Shown here: positions 1-22,207 of the stretch, in pieces
Position numbering within the stretch: the stretch's first letter is position 1
Layout of the letters: each line of letters starts with the position of its first letter
Origin: Mesostigma viride
Taxonomy: Eukaryota; Streptophyta; Mesostigmatophyceae; Mesostigmatales; Mesostigmataceae
Assembly (NCBI GenBank): GCA_009746045.1
Contig: RPFO01000072.1
Location: 2,493,985-2,557,984, forward strand
Direction: 5' to 3'
DNA length: 64,000 bases
Made by a program: the position numbers and the translations under genes
The notes under the pieces: model-generated
The model's input: only the letters and a program-made list of their open reading frames with translations
Databases searched by the model: none
What the model was told of the DNA's origin: nothing

Positions 1-739
1 CCAGCTATTTGCCCCGCAGCCTCTTGTTCCGGCCGGGCGGCCTTGTGGTAGCTGTGGGCAGCCGCTGGATCCCACGGGGACTCACTACCTTGCCTGCATG
101 GGGGGCCAACAGAATCAGAATTGGTATTTGTATTTGCACACTGTCCTCCTGACGGTGGTGCTCGCCATGATTCGGTCGGTTTTCCCCCACGCGAACATCC
201 GGTCCGAGGATGCGGATGGCGCTGCCTTCTATTCCCCCAACCACCGGCCTGACATCGTGGTGCTGGACTTTGAGGGGGGTGGCCGGCATCTGCTTATTGA
301 CGTTTCGGTGGCGCGGCCCTTGGCTCTTAGCCACGTGGCTGGGGCCTCCCTCACGGCAGGTTACACGGCGGACCGGGCGGAGCGGGCCAAGCTCCTGGCC
401 TACGGCGACGTCGGGCACCATCGTGTGGTGCCCTTTGTCCTGGAGGAGTTTGGGGCCATGGGGCCCCTGACCTCCGCCTTCTTCAAGGAGTGTTGCCGGC
501 TCCGGGAGGACCGGCTGGACCTGGAGGGCCAGCGGGCCCCATGGTCGGCGCGGACCTGGACGTCATATTGGCGTCAGCGCTTGTCGGTGGCGCTGACTCG
601 GGCCATGGCTGACATCATGCTCCGCCGTACGCGGGCTGATTTTGCGGTGCAGCAGGGCTATTAGGTTCCTCCCGTTAGGCGTTTCCATTGGTCTTATCGT
701 AGTATAGAGCTTTGACATGGCTCTGTATATAGGTTTATA
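1..739 (+). mobile_element. Non-LTR retrotransposon 3' fragment, copy A (RLE domain)
   Basis: This is the 3' part of a non-LTR retrotransposon, already open at the first base of the window. The reading frame runs from base 2 to the stop at 662-664. It has an HRPDIVV segment, then LLIDVSV, then A-x2-A-K-x3-Y. This matches the PD-(D/E)XK restriction-like endonuclease (RLE) that ends R2- and Dualen-like elements; in that family the domain nicks the target DNA. A CxxC-x9-H-x3-C zinc knuckle lies just upstream in this copy and in copy D. The reverse transcriptase is absent. A 3' UTR of about 75 bp follows and breaks off where the inverted copy B begins. Family assignment below the RLE level is inference. 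Confidence 0.75.
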
Positions 740-1417
740 TATATTAAAAATATAAATTTTACTTACAGCAGAGTGAAATCACTCAAACCAAAGCAAACGC
801 CCAGCTATAAACCTATATACAGAGCCATGTCAAAGCTCTATACTACGATAAGACCAATGGAAACGCCTAACGGGAGGAACCTAATAGCCCTGCTGCACCG
901 CAAAATCAGCCCGCGTACGGCGGAGCATGATGTCAGCCATGGCCCGAGTCAGCGCCACCGACAAGCGCTGACGCCAATATGACGTCCAGGTCCGCGCCGA
1001 CCATGGGGCCCGCTGGCCCTCCAGGTCCAGCCGGTCCTCCCGGAGCCGGCAACACTCCTTGAAGAAGGCGGAGGTCAGGGGCCCCATGGCCCCAAACTCC
1101 TCCAGGACAAAGGGCACCACACGATGGTGCCCGACGTCGCCGTAGGCCAGGAGCTTGGCCCGCTCCGCCCGGTCCGCCGTGTAACCTGCCGTGAGGGAGG
1201 CCCCAGCCACGTGGCTAAGAGCCAAGGGCCGCGCCACCGAAACGTCAATAAGCAGATGCCGGCCACCCCCCTCAAAGTCCAGCACCACGATGTCAGGCCG
1301 GTGGTTGGGGGAATAGAAGGCAGCGCCATCCGCATCCTCGGACCGGATGTTCGCGTGGGGGAAAACCGACCGAATCATGGCGAGCACCACCGTCAGGAGG
1401 ACAGTGTGCAAATACAA
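128..1417. repeat. 612-bp near-perfect inverted repeat
   Basis: Arms 128-739 and 806-1417 are reverse complements over equal lengths, with a 66-bp spacer. They consist of RLE copies A and B joined 3' end to 3' end. Read-through RNA from either side would fold into a very long hairpin. Confidence 0.85.
740..1417 (-). mobile_element. Non-LTR retrotransposon 3' fragment, copy B (RLE domain), inverted
   Basis: Minus-strand copy of the same RLE fragment, with its stop codon at 881-883. The 178 residues encoded are identical to the matching part of copy A. Bases 806-1417 mirror 128-739, giving 612-bp arms around a 66-bp AT-rich spacer. Its 5' truncation point abuts the start of an ORF1-LINE tail (CTAGGAATATATA), the same target motif that copy D hit on the other strand. 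No clear target-site duplication brackets copy B alone, so the pair may come from an insertion followed by rearrangement. Confidence 0.7.
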
Positions 1418-1914
1418 CTAGGAATATATATACCAGTAGTGTAGATTAGTAAGGCTTAGTAGCCTAGCATGTGGCCCACGCGCATGTGCGCCCATATTAT
1501 TGGCCCCCATGGATGACTGATGCCTTCAACATTTAGCCATGCTTTGTCTATAATGGGACCCCCATGGATGTTGCATTAATAATTTAGCCATGATATGCCA
1601 TGCAGAGAGATGCTCTCTGTCGAGAAGCCATGTCCTAGCTCTTGTATAGCCATGATGACCTTCCTCCCCCGTGCCAGGATCCCCCCCTTAGGCGGGTTGA
1701 ACCTGAGACAGCATGGTGGTGCGGGTGCCTTGGTGCACCTAGAGCACGGGTAGCTTACATTCCCACCCTTGCATGAAGTAGCCTAGGATGTATTAAAAGC
1801 CATATGCCCCTTCTCAGGGATATGTGCTACATTGACTCCCAACGGAGTGATGTTGATAATTAATTAATTAATTAATTAATTAATTAATTAATTAATTAAT
1901 TAATTAATTAATTA
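1418..1914 (+). mobile_element. Orphan 3' tail of ORF1-LINE family E1
   Basis: This matches the roughly 450 bp that follow the ORF1 stop codon in the full E1 copy at 31,891. It starts with the ACCAGTAGTGTAGATTAG segment, contains the paired CCCCCATGGATG motifs, and ends with ACTCCCAACGGAGT and an (AATT)n run at about 1858-1914. The ORF1 part is missing, as expected for a 5'-truncated LINE insertion. Confidence 0.6.
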
Positions 1915-2080
1915 ATATCCCTGAGAAGGGGCATAATATGGCGTTCAATACATTCTAGGCTACTTCCTGCAAGGGTGGGAATGTAAACTACCCCTGCTCT
2001 AGGTGCGCCAGGGCACCTGCACCCCCATGCATGATCTATCAAGCTATGCCCAGCTAAGGGGGAGCCTGTCATGCAGGGAT
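1915..2080 (-). mobile_element. E1 3' tail fragment, tail-to-tail with the previous one
   Basis: The sequence after the (AATT)n run is the reverse complement of the last part of the preceding tail (ATATCCCTGAGAAGGGGC, then the GGTGGGAATGTAA segment). The two tails therefore face each other across a shared AATT microsatellite. Confidence 0.55.
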
Positions 2081-2339
2081 GAACGGTGCCTACTCAAACA
2101 GTTGGTACATCACTTCGGTACAGCAGCTTTGTACATCACTTAGCTCCCAACATACGGAGGCGCGTGAATGAATGTTGAGGATTTATGCTTGTGTGACGTA
2201 CGTCTGAATAAATTGGTTAACCTGTCTAGAGTCTAGTAGTCAACAGGGTTGCGGACCCCACGGCCTAGCTGAACCGCTAAAATGTGGGCGGAGCCGCGAA
2301 ACCTAACTACTAAGCTAACTCTAAGCTAAGCTGAAAATC

Positions 2340-2530
2340 CTAACTACTCTACTCAGCACGTACAGCGCCCCTTCCTCCGGTGGGGGGGGGGGGGCTTGCC
2401 CACAGGCCGGGGCACTGGCGTGTGAGCCTCAGTGGACAATCGTCTGCCACCTCTTCTTGTTCTGCATAGCAGTCCAAGCAACTTAGAGAGAGGGAGGGAA
2501 TGAGGTGTTCAAACTTTGACGTCGGCCATG
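2340..2530 (-). mobile_element. Retroelement fragment, family E3
   Basis: Shares a block (CCACCTCTTCTTGTTCTGCA followed by TAGCAGTCCAAGCAA) with 28,920-29,040 and, on the other strand, 36,265-36,380. Read on the minus strand the block encodes a Q-N-K-K-R-W-K/Q-T segment followed by a Pro/Lys-rich end. It is probably the C-terminal end of a LINE reading frame. Its 3' sequence carries the same CCCAACGG-type element in the better copies. Confidence 0.4.
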
Positions 2531-2861
2531 CAGCAACTGCTGTGTATAGTTCATGGCAGGTTTACCCATCATTCTAGGAATGTCCTTCTTGGGATCAGGC
2601 CAGGTCAGGATACTGATATGCCGCCCTGGTTGGCCAGGCCGCTGGGGGCCAGCCAGACCGAGGGCAGTGTCTACCTGACGTTGGTGCAAGCAAAACGTCC
2701 TGCAAATGAGCACTATGAAAAACATGGCCTACGTAGGCATTTAGCAAGTGCGTGCAAGATTAGCTCGAGGCCTCACTTGAGGCCCATGCATGTTTTAATT
2801 AGACTAGCTGTAGAAATACATCTCCTTGATACATGTGGTTGTCTCCTTGATACATTCTGAT

Positions 2862-3045
2862 TTGGCACGCCGCAAAGGTGAAAACCATTTGCGTTCAGTG
2901 CCGGTCCACGGAAAACGCGGAAGACGCGATCTGCAAATGAATCCGACCGGAATCGAACTGGGGACCTCTCGCACCAACTTTCGCTGACTATAGGATGGAC
3001 GTCTCCGGATCCTAGGGCATCGCCAACTTACACCTACAGTCATTA
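2862..3045 (-). mobile_element. tRNA-like SINE fragment, family S1
   Basis: On the minus strand this contains AGTTCGATTCCGG, a good match to the pol III box B / T-arm of a tRNA, about 50 bases after a box A-like TTGGCGATGCC. It is a diverged copy of the dimer at 29,440-30,213. It ends next to (AATT)n and an E1 tail. No intact tRNA cloverleaf was found. Confidence 0.45.
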
Positions 3046-3350
3046 ATTAATTAATTAATTATCAACTGACATCACTCCGTTGGGAGTCAATGTAGCACAT
3101 ATCCCTGAGAAGGGGCATATGGCTTTCAATACATCCTATAGGCTACTTCATGCAAGGGTGGGAATGTAAGCAACACTTGCTCTAGGTGCCGCAAGGGCAC
3201 CTGCACCGCCATGCTGTCTCAGGTTCAACCCAGCGAAGGGGATCCTGGCACGGGGGAGGAAGATCATCATGGCTATACAAGAGCTAGGGCATGGCTTCTC
3301 GACAGAGAGCATCTCTCTGCATGGCATATCATGGCTAAATTCTTAACCCC
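3040..3350 (-). mobile_element. E1 3' tail fragment
   Basis: Reverse complement of the E1 tail: (TTAA)n, then CACTCCGTTGGGAGTCAATG, ATCCCTGAGAAGGGGCATAT, and on to the GCATGGCATATCATGGCT segment. It is truncated before the part that would adjoin ORF1. Confidence 0.55.
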
Positions 3351-4879
3351 TAAATGGTCTTGCTGCCGATTTTCCGCCAAAAATCGAGTTCCAGCCGATG
3401 CATCGGCCCCTTCTCGGGGGACCAGATGCCGCGAAATCTATTGAGAATTAGGAAAAGTTTAGCTGAGAAGATCGAAAGTTTATAAGTTTCTTCACAGCAT
3501 GGTATATGGGTTTGCATACTTCTGACAAAGTTATAGAGGTGTTCTGGCCGGTCAAAGTACAAGGGGTCAGGGTACTTTTTCACGTACAACGTGCATTCCG
3601 GAAAACGACGACCTGGCCATGGCGGCTTGCGCCCACGCATGGCATTTACGTTTTCGTTCGAATTTTCTGACCAAACTTAGGATATTGATTTTATACGTCC
3701 TAAAGATCATACAGGCCAATTTTTGGTTCGCGGGAATGCCATTTGATAGGTGTCGGCAGCGTTCTTGCTTGAAAAAACTGCGATCAGGCCGGACGATAGA
3801 AACGTTGACAGCAATACCTTTCCGGCGTATTTTAAAGGATATATCGGTTTCTTTGTAATTTTTATGATGTATAGTAGTCGCAAACGTGCAAGGGTGGCCA
3901 GAAATCGCCGAATCCAGCGACCATGCTGCACAACTTTGGTGTGCCGAAATGCGCCATTTTGCGGCCACCGCCTGGGCCAAGGAAACGCCATCCATGCCTG
4001 GTAAAGCTTAAGCATCGTTTTCCTACTATCGATGTTTGACGTTTATATGTACGTTCTAGCTTGTGTAGCACATTCTTTTTGCATTATTCATGCTCTTTCT
4101 TGACCCTGGACTGGCCCCTTTCTAAAACACCCTTCTTAGATGCTTCCCTCAGTCAGTTGACCTGCCACAGGGTGATGGTGATAAGTTTCAGAGGCTGTAT
4201 GGGTTTGAATACCTCCATATATGTTTGTTATACATTTCCCATACACATATTGCATGAGTGTGAGGCAGTTGGCTGGTCTCTGTGGCATCATCAAGCACGT
4301 AACTGGTGAGTAAAAGCTTCCCATTGACAGCATGTGCCACCAGGTGTGCTGGCCATCACCTGGCAAGCTATAGCAGCTTAGGCCTAGTTTATCCTTGCTA
4401 GGGCAGGCTGAAATAGGCTCAACATCACTAGTTTGTTGGTGGCTGCCTCCTAGAATGCATGCCTTGCGTAGGGTATCCGTACCACGTTACCTACGTGCAT
4501 GGACAAGGTAGCACCTGCACATAGGTGCCATGTAAGGGCAGTGTGATGATGCAGTTATGTTTTCCCATCATTGTGGAAGGGAAAGGTATTGTTTGGCATG
4601 GTTGGTGGCCATATTAGTAGGTAGTATGCCCACCCCTACCCCCTTGGTTGCTTTTTACCAACGGTACCCCTATGGGCTGTACTGGGTGTAACTGCTGGTA
4701 TACCCACCCAAATGATGACCCCAATGGCTCAAACTGTTCAGCAACTAATTGTTTATCATCCCTGAAGTGGTAGGTGCCTAGGTCTGATAACATAATTCAA
4801 AATGCACATTGTACCAAAAATGAAAACGCGCGTCTTGACCCCCCTGACTTTGACGGCAGTTATATATGGCCTACCCTGC
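3351..4879. other. Unassigned stretch
   Basis: AT-richer sequence with only short overlapping open frames on both strands. I recognise no conserved protein, RNA gene or terminal repeats here. Confidence 0.4.
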
Positions 4880-4892
4880 ATATATATGTGAG

Positions 4893-5532
4893 CCATGATC
4901 CGGTCGGTTTTCCCCCACGCGAACATCCGGTCCGAGGATGCGGATGGCGCTGCCTTCTATTCCCCCAACCACCGGCCTGACATCGTGGTGCTGGACTTTG
5001 AGGGGGGTGGCCGGCATCTGCTTATTGACGTTTCGGTGGCGCGGCCCTTGGCTCTTAGCCACGTGGCTGGGGCCTCCCTCACGGCAGGTTACACGGCGGA
5101 CCGGGCGGAGCGGGCCAAGCTCCTGGCCTACGGCGACGTCGGGCACCATCGTGTGGTGCCCTTTGTCCTGGAGGAGTTTGGGGCCATGGGGCCCCTGACC
5201 TCCGCCTTCTTCAAGGAGTGTTGCCGGCTCCGGGAGGACCGGCTGGACCTGGAGGGCCAGCGGGCCCCATGGTCGGCGCGGACCTGGACGTCATATTGGC
5301 GTCAGCGCTTGTCGGTGGCGCTGACTCGGGCCATGGCTGACATCATGCTCCGCCGTACGCGGGCTGATTTTGCGGTGCAGCAGGGCTATTAGTAGGTTCC
5401 TCCCGTTAGGCGTTTCCATTGGTCTTATCGTAGTATAGAGCTTTGACATGGCTCTGTATATAGGTTTATAGCTCAGTGGGCGTTTGCTTTGGTTTGAGTG
5501 ATTTCACTCTGCTGTAAGTAATTATATTTTTA
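4893..5532 (+). mobile_element. RLE retrotransposon fragment, copy C, with target-site duplication
   Basis: A 5'-truncated insertion starting at CATGATCCGGTCGG. It encodes the RLE domain (stop at 5390-5392) and a 3' UTR ending in TAATTATATTTTTA. It is bracketed by a 13-bp direct repeat, ATATATATGTGAG, at 4880-4892 and 5533-5545. This is the signature of target-primed reverse transcription and fixes the element's 3' end. The coding part matches copies A and D almost perfectly, so the insertion is young. Confidence 0.8.
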
Positions 5533-5689
5533 ATATATATGTGAGGTTGTGATATACCAACCCGAAGGGCAACTCATGGACATGCTTGGCCCCCAAGGAC
5601 AGCCATTGGATATGGGTAGGTTGGATGGCATCTGGTTTGCAAAATTGTGAAGATCCAGCCGATTTATCGGCAGGATCTCAGACCATTTA

Positions 5690-5842
5690 GGGGTTAATGC
5701 AACATCCATGGGGGTCCCATTATAGGCATGGCTTGGCTAAATTCTAAAGGCAACATCCATATGGGGGCCATTGTGGGCGCACATGCCCGTGGGCCACATG
5801 CTAGGCTAACGGCCTTACTACTAATCTAGCTACACTACTGGT
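5690..5842 (-). mobile_element. E1 tail belonging to the ORF1 copy at 6678-8024
   Basis: Reverse complement of the beginning of the E1 tail (CCCATGGATG motifs, GTGGGCGCACATG, CACTACTGGTATATA). It is separated from its ORF1 only by the inserted RLE copy D. Confidence 0.6.
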
Positions 5843-5854
5843 ATATATATTCCT

Positions 5855-6667
5855 CGGTGGCGCTCCGGCACCAGCTATTTGCCCCGCAGCCTCTTGTTCC
5901 GGCCGGGCGGCCTTGTGGTAGCTGTGGGCAGCCGCTGGATCCCACGGGGACTCACTACCTTGCCTGCATGGGGGGCCAACAGAATCAGAATTGGTATTTG
6001 TATTTGCACACTGTCCTCCTGACGGTGGTGCTCGCCATGATTCGGTCGGTTTTCCCCCACGCGAACATCCGGTCCGAGGATGCGGATGGCGCTGCCTTCT
6101 ATTCCCCCAACCACCGGCCTGACATCGTGGTGCTGGACTTTGAGGGGGGTGGCCGGCATCTGCTTATCGACGTTTCGGTGGCGCGGCCCTTGGCTCTTAG
6201 CCACGTGGCTGGGGCCTCCCTCACGGCAGGTTACACGGCGGACCGGGCGGAGCGGGCCAAGCTCCTGGCCTACGGCGACGTCGGGCACCATCGTGTGGTG
6301 CCCTTTGTCCTGGAGGAGTTTGGGGCCATGGGGCCCCTGACCTCCGCCTTCTTCAAGGAGTGTTGCCGGCTCCGGGAGGACCGGCTGGACCTGGAGGGCC
6401 AGCGGGCCCCATGGTCGGCGCGGACCTGGACGTCATATTGGCGTCAGCGCTTGTCGGTGGCGCTGACTCGGGCCATGGCTGACATCATGCTCCGCCGTAC
6501 GCGGGCTGATTTTGCGGTGCAGCAGGGCTATTAGGTTCCTCCCGTTAGGAGTTTCCATTGGTCTTATCGTAGTATAGAGATTTGACATGGCTCTGTATAG
6601 AGGTTTATAGCTGGGCGTTTGCTTTGGTTTGAGTGATTTCACTCTGCTGTAAGTAATTATATTTTTA
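5855..6667 (+). mobile_element. RLE retrotransposon fragment, copy D, nested in an E1 element
   Basis: The longest coding version: the frame enters at 5857 and stops at 6532-6534. It has a zinc knuckle (C-x2-C-x9-H-x3-C, about residues 20-37), then the RPDI and LLIDVSV endonuclease motifs. A 12-bp direct repeat, ATATATATTCCT, lies at 5843-5854 and 6668-6679. The insertion splits an E1 element exactly between its ORF1 stop and its tail. There is no genuine start codon: this is a 5'-truncated 3' end and not a host gene. The reverse transcriptase that should precede it is missing. Confidence 0.8.
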
Positions 6668-6677
6668 ATATATATTC

Positions 6678-8024
6678 CTAGTCTGAGGTGGCAGGAGGGG
6701 GCTGCCAGGGCTTGTGGTCAACGTGGATGACCGCCCCCCTCCAGTATACCGGCTTCCCCCTTGCGCTCTGCCGGAGCTGAAGGTAGGTCGGCCATAGCTC
6801 GCGTCGCCGCTGTTGCTGGGCCAGGGTCAAGTCGTCGTCTAGCGTGAAGCGAGTCTCCGAGAGCTTCTTGCGGCATTTAAGGAACGCCAGCTTGTCCGCC
6901 ATGTACTTAAAGGTGAGGAGCACGGGTGCCGGGCCAGCCTTCCCCCGCGCGCGGGGGAGGCGGACAGCCGACATGTCCAGCTCACCAGTGAGTAACATGG
7001 GGGCAAGAATGGCGCGCTTAAATGCCTCAAGAAGGCTCGTGGAGGTCTCACCTGCCTGCTGGTCGAAGTGCTTGACGATGACATTGTGGCTGCGCCGGGC
7101 GATGTCGGCTTCCTCGCGAAGGTCGAGGGCTTGTTGCTTGAGTTGTGCCGAGATGGTGGAGGTGGTGGAGGTGGTGTGTTGCTTAAGCAAGTCCGCCCAG
7201 GTGGAGGGAGCATCGCCGGCCGGGCCAGCAGAAGCCGGCTGGGCGGCGATGTCCTTCACCGCCTGGGCGGTGAGGCCGGCGGTGTCATGCAAGCTCTCAA
7301 GGGCGTTGGCGGTGGCTTGAAGGCGTTGGTCGAGGTCGAGGAGCTGGGCTTTGATGTCGGCAGTGGAGGCGGAAATGGCCGTGGAGGTGGAGGCGGCGGC
7401 GGTGGAAATGTGAGGAAGTTCAGCAGTCAGCGTGCCGCCGATTGCTGCTATGTCGGCAGCAAGGGGGGTCACGTGCTGCTGAAAGGCTTCCGTGAGGATG
7501 GAACGGAGGGTGGAGGCGGAGATGGATGGAGCCCAGATCTCGCCGTCAGAGCGCTGGAGAAGGGAGTTGAGGATGGCGTGCTGGAGCTGGGGGCGGGGGC
7601 AGCCAAGCATGGCACCGTGGGCTTGCCAGCGGCTGCCGTTGCTGCAGAGGAGGCGACCTTGGTCGTAGAGATGGATGCACAGGTCGTAAAGCGAGGCGTA
7701 GTCCCCGAAGAAGATGCAGTCCATAGCATCGTCCGGAGACATGTTGCTCCAGTCGTGATCATCGACCTTGAAAGGGTGGGGCCGAAAGCGCGGTTCCGAG
7801 GGGCGGGACCATCCTGTTTTGTCGGCTGGGCGGGTGCGTTTCGGGTCAGGCGATGCCGATGGCGAGGCATTAAGCCCGGGAGGTTGCTGGGTGACCACCA
7901 GTGCACGACGAGTGTCACCGCTGCCTGCCGGACCTGATGGCGAAGCTGCAGCCGCAGCTGCCGCATTTTCATGGGCGAGCGCATCCGCCAAACTGCGTTG
8001 CGTCAAAGGACGTTTGCTCGTCAT
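6678..8024 (-). CDS. ORF1 protein of non-LTR retrotransposon E1 (intact, 448 aa)
   Basis: Intact reading frame starting MTSKRPLTQRSLADAL and ending PPPATSD. Residues 1-90 are Ala/Ser/Pro-rich and low in complexity. Residues about 190-270 form an Ala/Leu/Asp-rich helical stretch likely to be a coiled coil (TADIKAQLLDLDQRL). The C-terminal third (from about residue 315) reads NVIVKHFD, then AVRLPRARGK, PVLLTFKYMADK, TLDDDLTLAQQQRR and KPVYWRGAVIHVD. This is the layout of L1-type ORF1 proteins, an RNA-binding module plus C-terminal domain, which in that family package the element RNA. No endonuclease or reverse transcriptase frame follows. The stop codon is joined directly to the 3' tail, with copy D inserted at the junction. 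Confidence 0.75.
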   Translation of the reverse strand: MTSKRPLTQRSLADALAHENAAAAAAASPSGPAGSGDTRRALVVTQQPPGLNASPSASPDPKRTRPADKTGWSRPSEPRFRPHPFKVDDHDWSNMSPDDAMDCIFFGDYASLYDLCIHLYDQGRLLCSNGSRWQAHGAMLGCPRPQLQHAILNSLLQRSDGEIWAPSISASTLRSILTEAFQQHVTPLAADIAAIGGTLTAELPHISTAAASTSTAISASTADIKAQLLDLDQRLQATANALESLHDTAGLTAQAVKDIAAQPASAGPAGDAPSTWADLLKQHTTSTTSTISAQLKQQALDLREEADIARRSHNVIVKHFDQQAGETSTSLLEAFKRAILAPMLLTGELDMSAVRLPRARGKAGPAPVLLTFKYMADKLAFLKCRKKLSETRFTLDDDLTLAQQQRRRELWPTYLQLRQSARGKPVYWRGAVIHVDHKPWQPPPATSD

Positions 8025-8165
8025 ATATAGCGTTTTAGATTCGGAAAATTATATCAGCATGTGCGTCTTAGAAAGACGAAGCGATAGTGATATTCACAGC
8101 TGAATTTGGGGCTCAAACGTGAAAGTTATGAGCTCCGTCGTCAGCCATGGCTACCTCGTGGCCAT
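8025..8165 (-). mobile_element. 5' UTR of E1 copy 1
   Basis: Near-identical to the reverse complement of 30,405-30,541, the sequence just upstream of the other ORF1. Homology stops at the CCACGAGGTAGCCATGG segment. Beyond it lies a piece related to the S1 SINE flank (CATCCGCAAAAGTTCTCCT). Confidence 0.5.
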
Positions 8166-8240
8166 GTAACCTACAGTCATCCGCAAAAGTTCTCCTTTCC
8201 GGAGAGTGATGCAAGCCTTTCGGATTTGGTACTAGATTTG

Positions 8241-8365
8241 ATACATGTACATATTGACGTCTTAATTGGGGAAACATCCACTAAATCTTAAATTTGGGAA
8301 TTCAGTGCTCCGTGGTCCCCCAACGGGGACACGAGACTAATTAATTCAATAATTAATTAATTGAC
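8241..8365 (+). mobile_element. Retroelement 3' tail, family E4
   Basis: Contains ACATATTGACGTCTTAATTG and later GTGCTCCGTGGTCCCCCAAC, then ACGAGACTAATTAATTC. It is homologous to 37,935-38,065. It ends in the same CCCAACGG hairpin plus AATT-rich tail as families E1 and E2. Confidence 0.45.
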
Positions 8366-9042
8366 CGGCAAAATGCGTTGCTACTGACAACAAAACTACA
8401 CATATGTACAACCATTCAGGTGACAGCAGCCAGTGCAGAGCCCTCTCTAGAAAAATATTAGACCAAGCAAAAGGCCTACCACGAAGTGTTTCCCTCTGGT
8501 GGGCTTTACCACAGCCCATCCTTGGCCGACCACCACAATACACGTGTCAGACATTGCATGCATGTCCACGTACCGGCACCCCTAACAAAACTTTTCATGC
8601 TCCTTATTAAATCGATCTCGTTTTCATGCATGTCCTACGCCATCCCCAGTAGCTGCCACAAGACTCCTTAAAGAGAACACTAGCTCCCACATTCTAAACA
8701 CAACCTTGTACTTGTGGACAACAATTGTTGAACGGCTAGCCCCATCAGAGTGCCTGATCGATTCTAATGACGTCGGCCTACAACTAATCACTCTTCTGTA
8801 TGCATCAGGATTCTGGGCAAAAGTATCCAAGCGTGGGAGGGCAACGTGCAGGCCATGCCCCTGCCTAGCTTCCTACTGTGTCAGCTTGGCCTCGAAGCCT
8901 CCCCACTTTGCCACCACACCGGGGGGCAGCTCACTGGGCTTGCTGCCATCAGCTGGGAGTCCCTGCGATGCAATTTGTTCCTGTGATGGCGCGACCAGAC
9001 AAGCACACCAGAATCAACACCGAAATTTGAGGCTACGTGAGT
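8366..9042. other. Unassigned stretch downstream of the CCD1-like gene
   Basis: No conserved coding or repeat signal was recognised. It probably includes the 3' UTR and terminator region of the minus-strand CCD1-like gene. Confidence 0.35.
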
Positions 9043-21183
<12,141 letters not shown>

Positions 21184-22207
21184 GCTTCAAGAAATGTTTC
21201 ACGAAGAAAGTCGTCGAGAAAAGCGCAGGGGGGAGTGCGTTTCCGGACTAAACAATAACACGTTTTTAGATCAGCTTCCGACGTGTAAGGACTTCGACGC
21301 AGCACTTACAACGCCTTGTTGGCTGCTTATCGCACAAGTCCGTGCAGGCTGTCACCGCAAAGCACGGGATGACGCGACACGTGTACAAAATGCTTGGCCA
21401 TTGGAAGGCCTTGCTGGCAAACAGATACAGAAGCAGAAATTAAAACAGAAACGGAGACCTCGACCTGATTCACCTGAAGTCTCCTGAAGACGTGACTGCA
21501 GAGGGCTGGGGCCGGGCCGGGGCCGCGAAGCCCACCGCGCTGCCTGTACAGTACAGTCGCTGCCTGTAAGCACGTTAGGTACAGTACATACGTGTACATA
21601 CGTCAACGAGCCGGCGCGGCGCCACCGGCTAGCGGGAATGGCAAACCAACGCGGGGGCCGAATGGCAACAACGAGCTGGACTCGGCGAATCGCCCTGTGC
21701 TGATGGGTGACGAGATCGTGGTCAGACTTTCGGTCTTCCAGATTCGACAGGTTGACGTGGCTAAAAGCTGTAGTCTGGTTAATCTGGCACAACCCTGACC
21801 TGTTTGACTGCCAATCACAAGCCTCCAAGCATGCAGATGTTTCGAATTCGTGGTAGATTTGAAAGAAACAAGCTAAAGGAAACCGAAATCTGAAAAGACG
21901 CGCACGCAAAACGCTGGCTTGGATAAAGATGCCAAGGGCTTTTGTGCGAATTTGTTCAAAAATTTCTTGGCGAGCTCCCACCAAGAATTTGTCGATACAG
22001 CACAATACACGCTGCAAAAGTCAGCTGATGTGAATTCGGCAGATTGTAGGATTTTGTTTTGTGAACTAGGAGAAACCATGGCATCGATTGGTAGTAGTAT
22101 ACATGTTCTAATTTGGTGCGAGCGGGCGTGCGCCTTGCTTTTTTAAGGTGTCACGTGTTGTGAAGTGTCGACTCCCTTCTTGAATTGTAAACTCGCTCTC
22201 TTCAACT
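21184..22207. promoter_or_regulatory. Divergent intergenic region between the CCD1-like gene and MAF1
   Basis: About 1 kb between two genes transcribed away from each other, so it should hold both promoters and 5' UTRs. I see no convincing TATA box or named motif. The open frames here carry no recognised domain. Confidence 0.5.

Noticed and set aside
98-664. Host gene encoding the RPDIVVLDF protein
   Set aside because: Four copies, target duplications and the R2-like endonuclease motifs show it is a retrotransposon 3' end.
7068-7937. Glycine-rich protein antisense to ORF1 (also 30,764-31,501)
   Set aside because: Shadow frame of the Ala/Ser-rich ORF1. Only the sense frame is conserved as an ORF1 protein.
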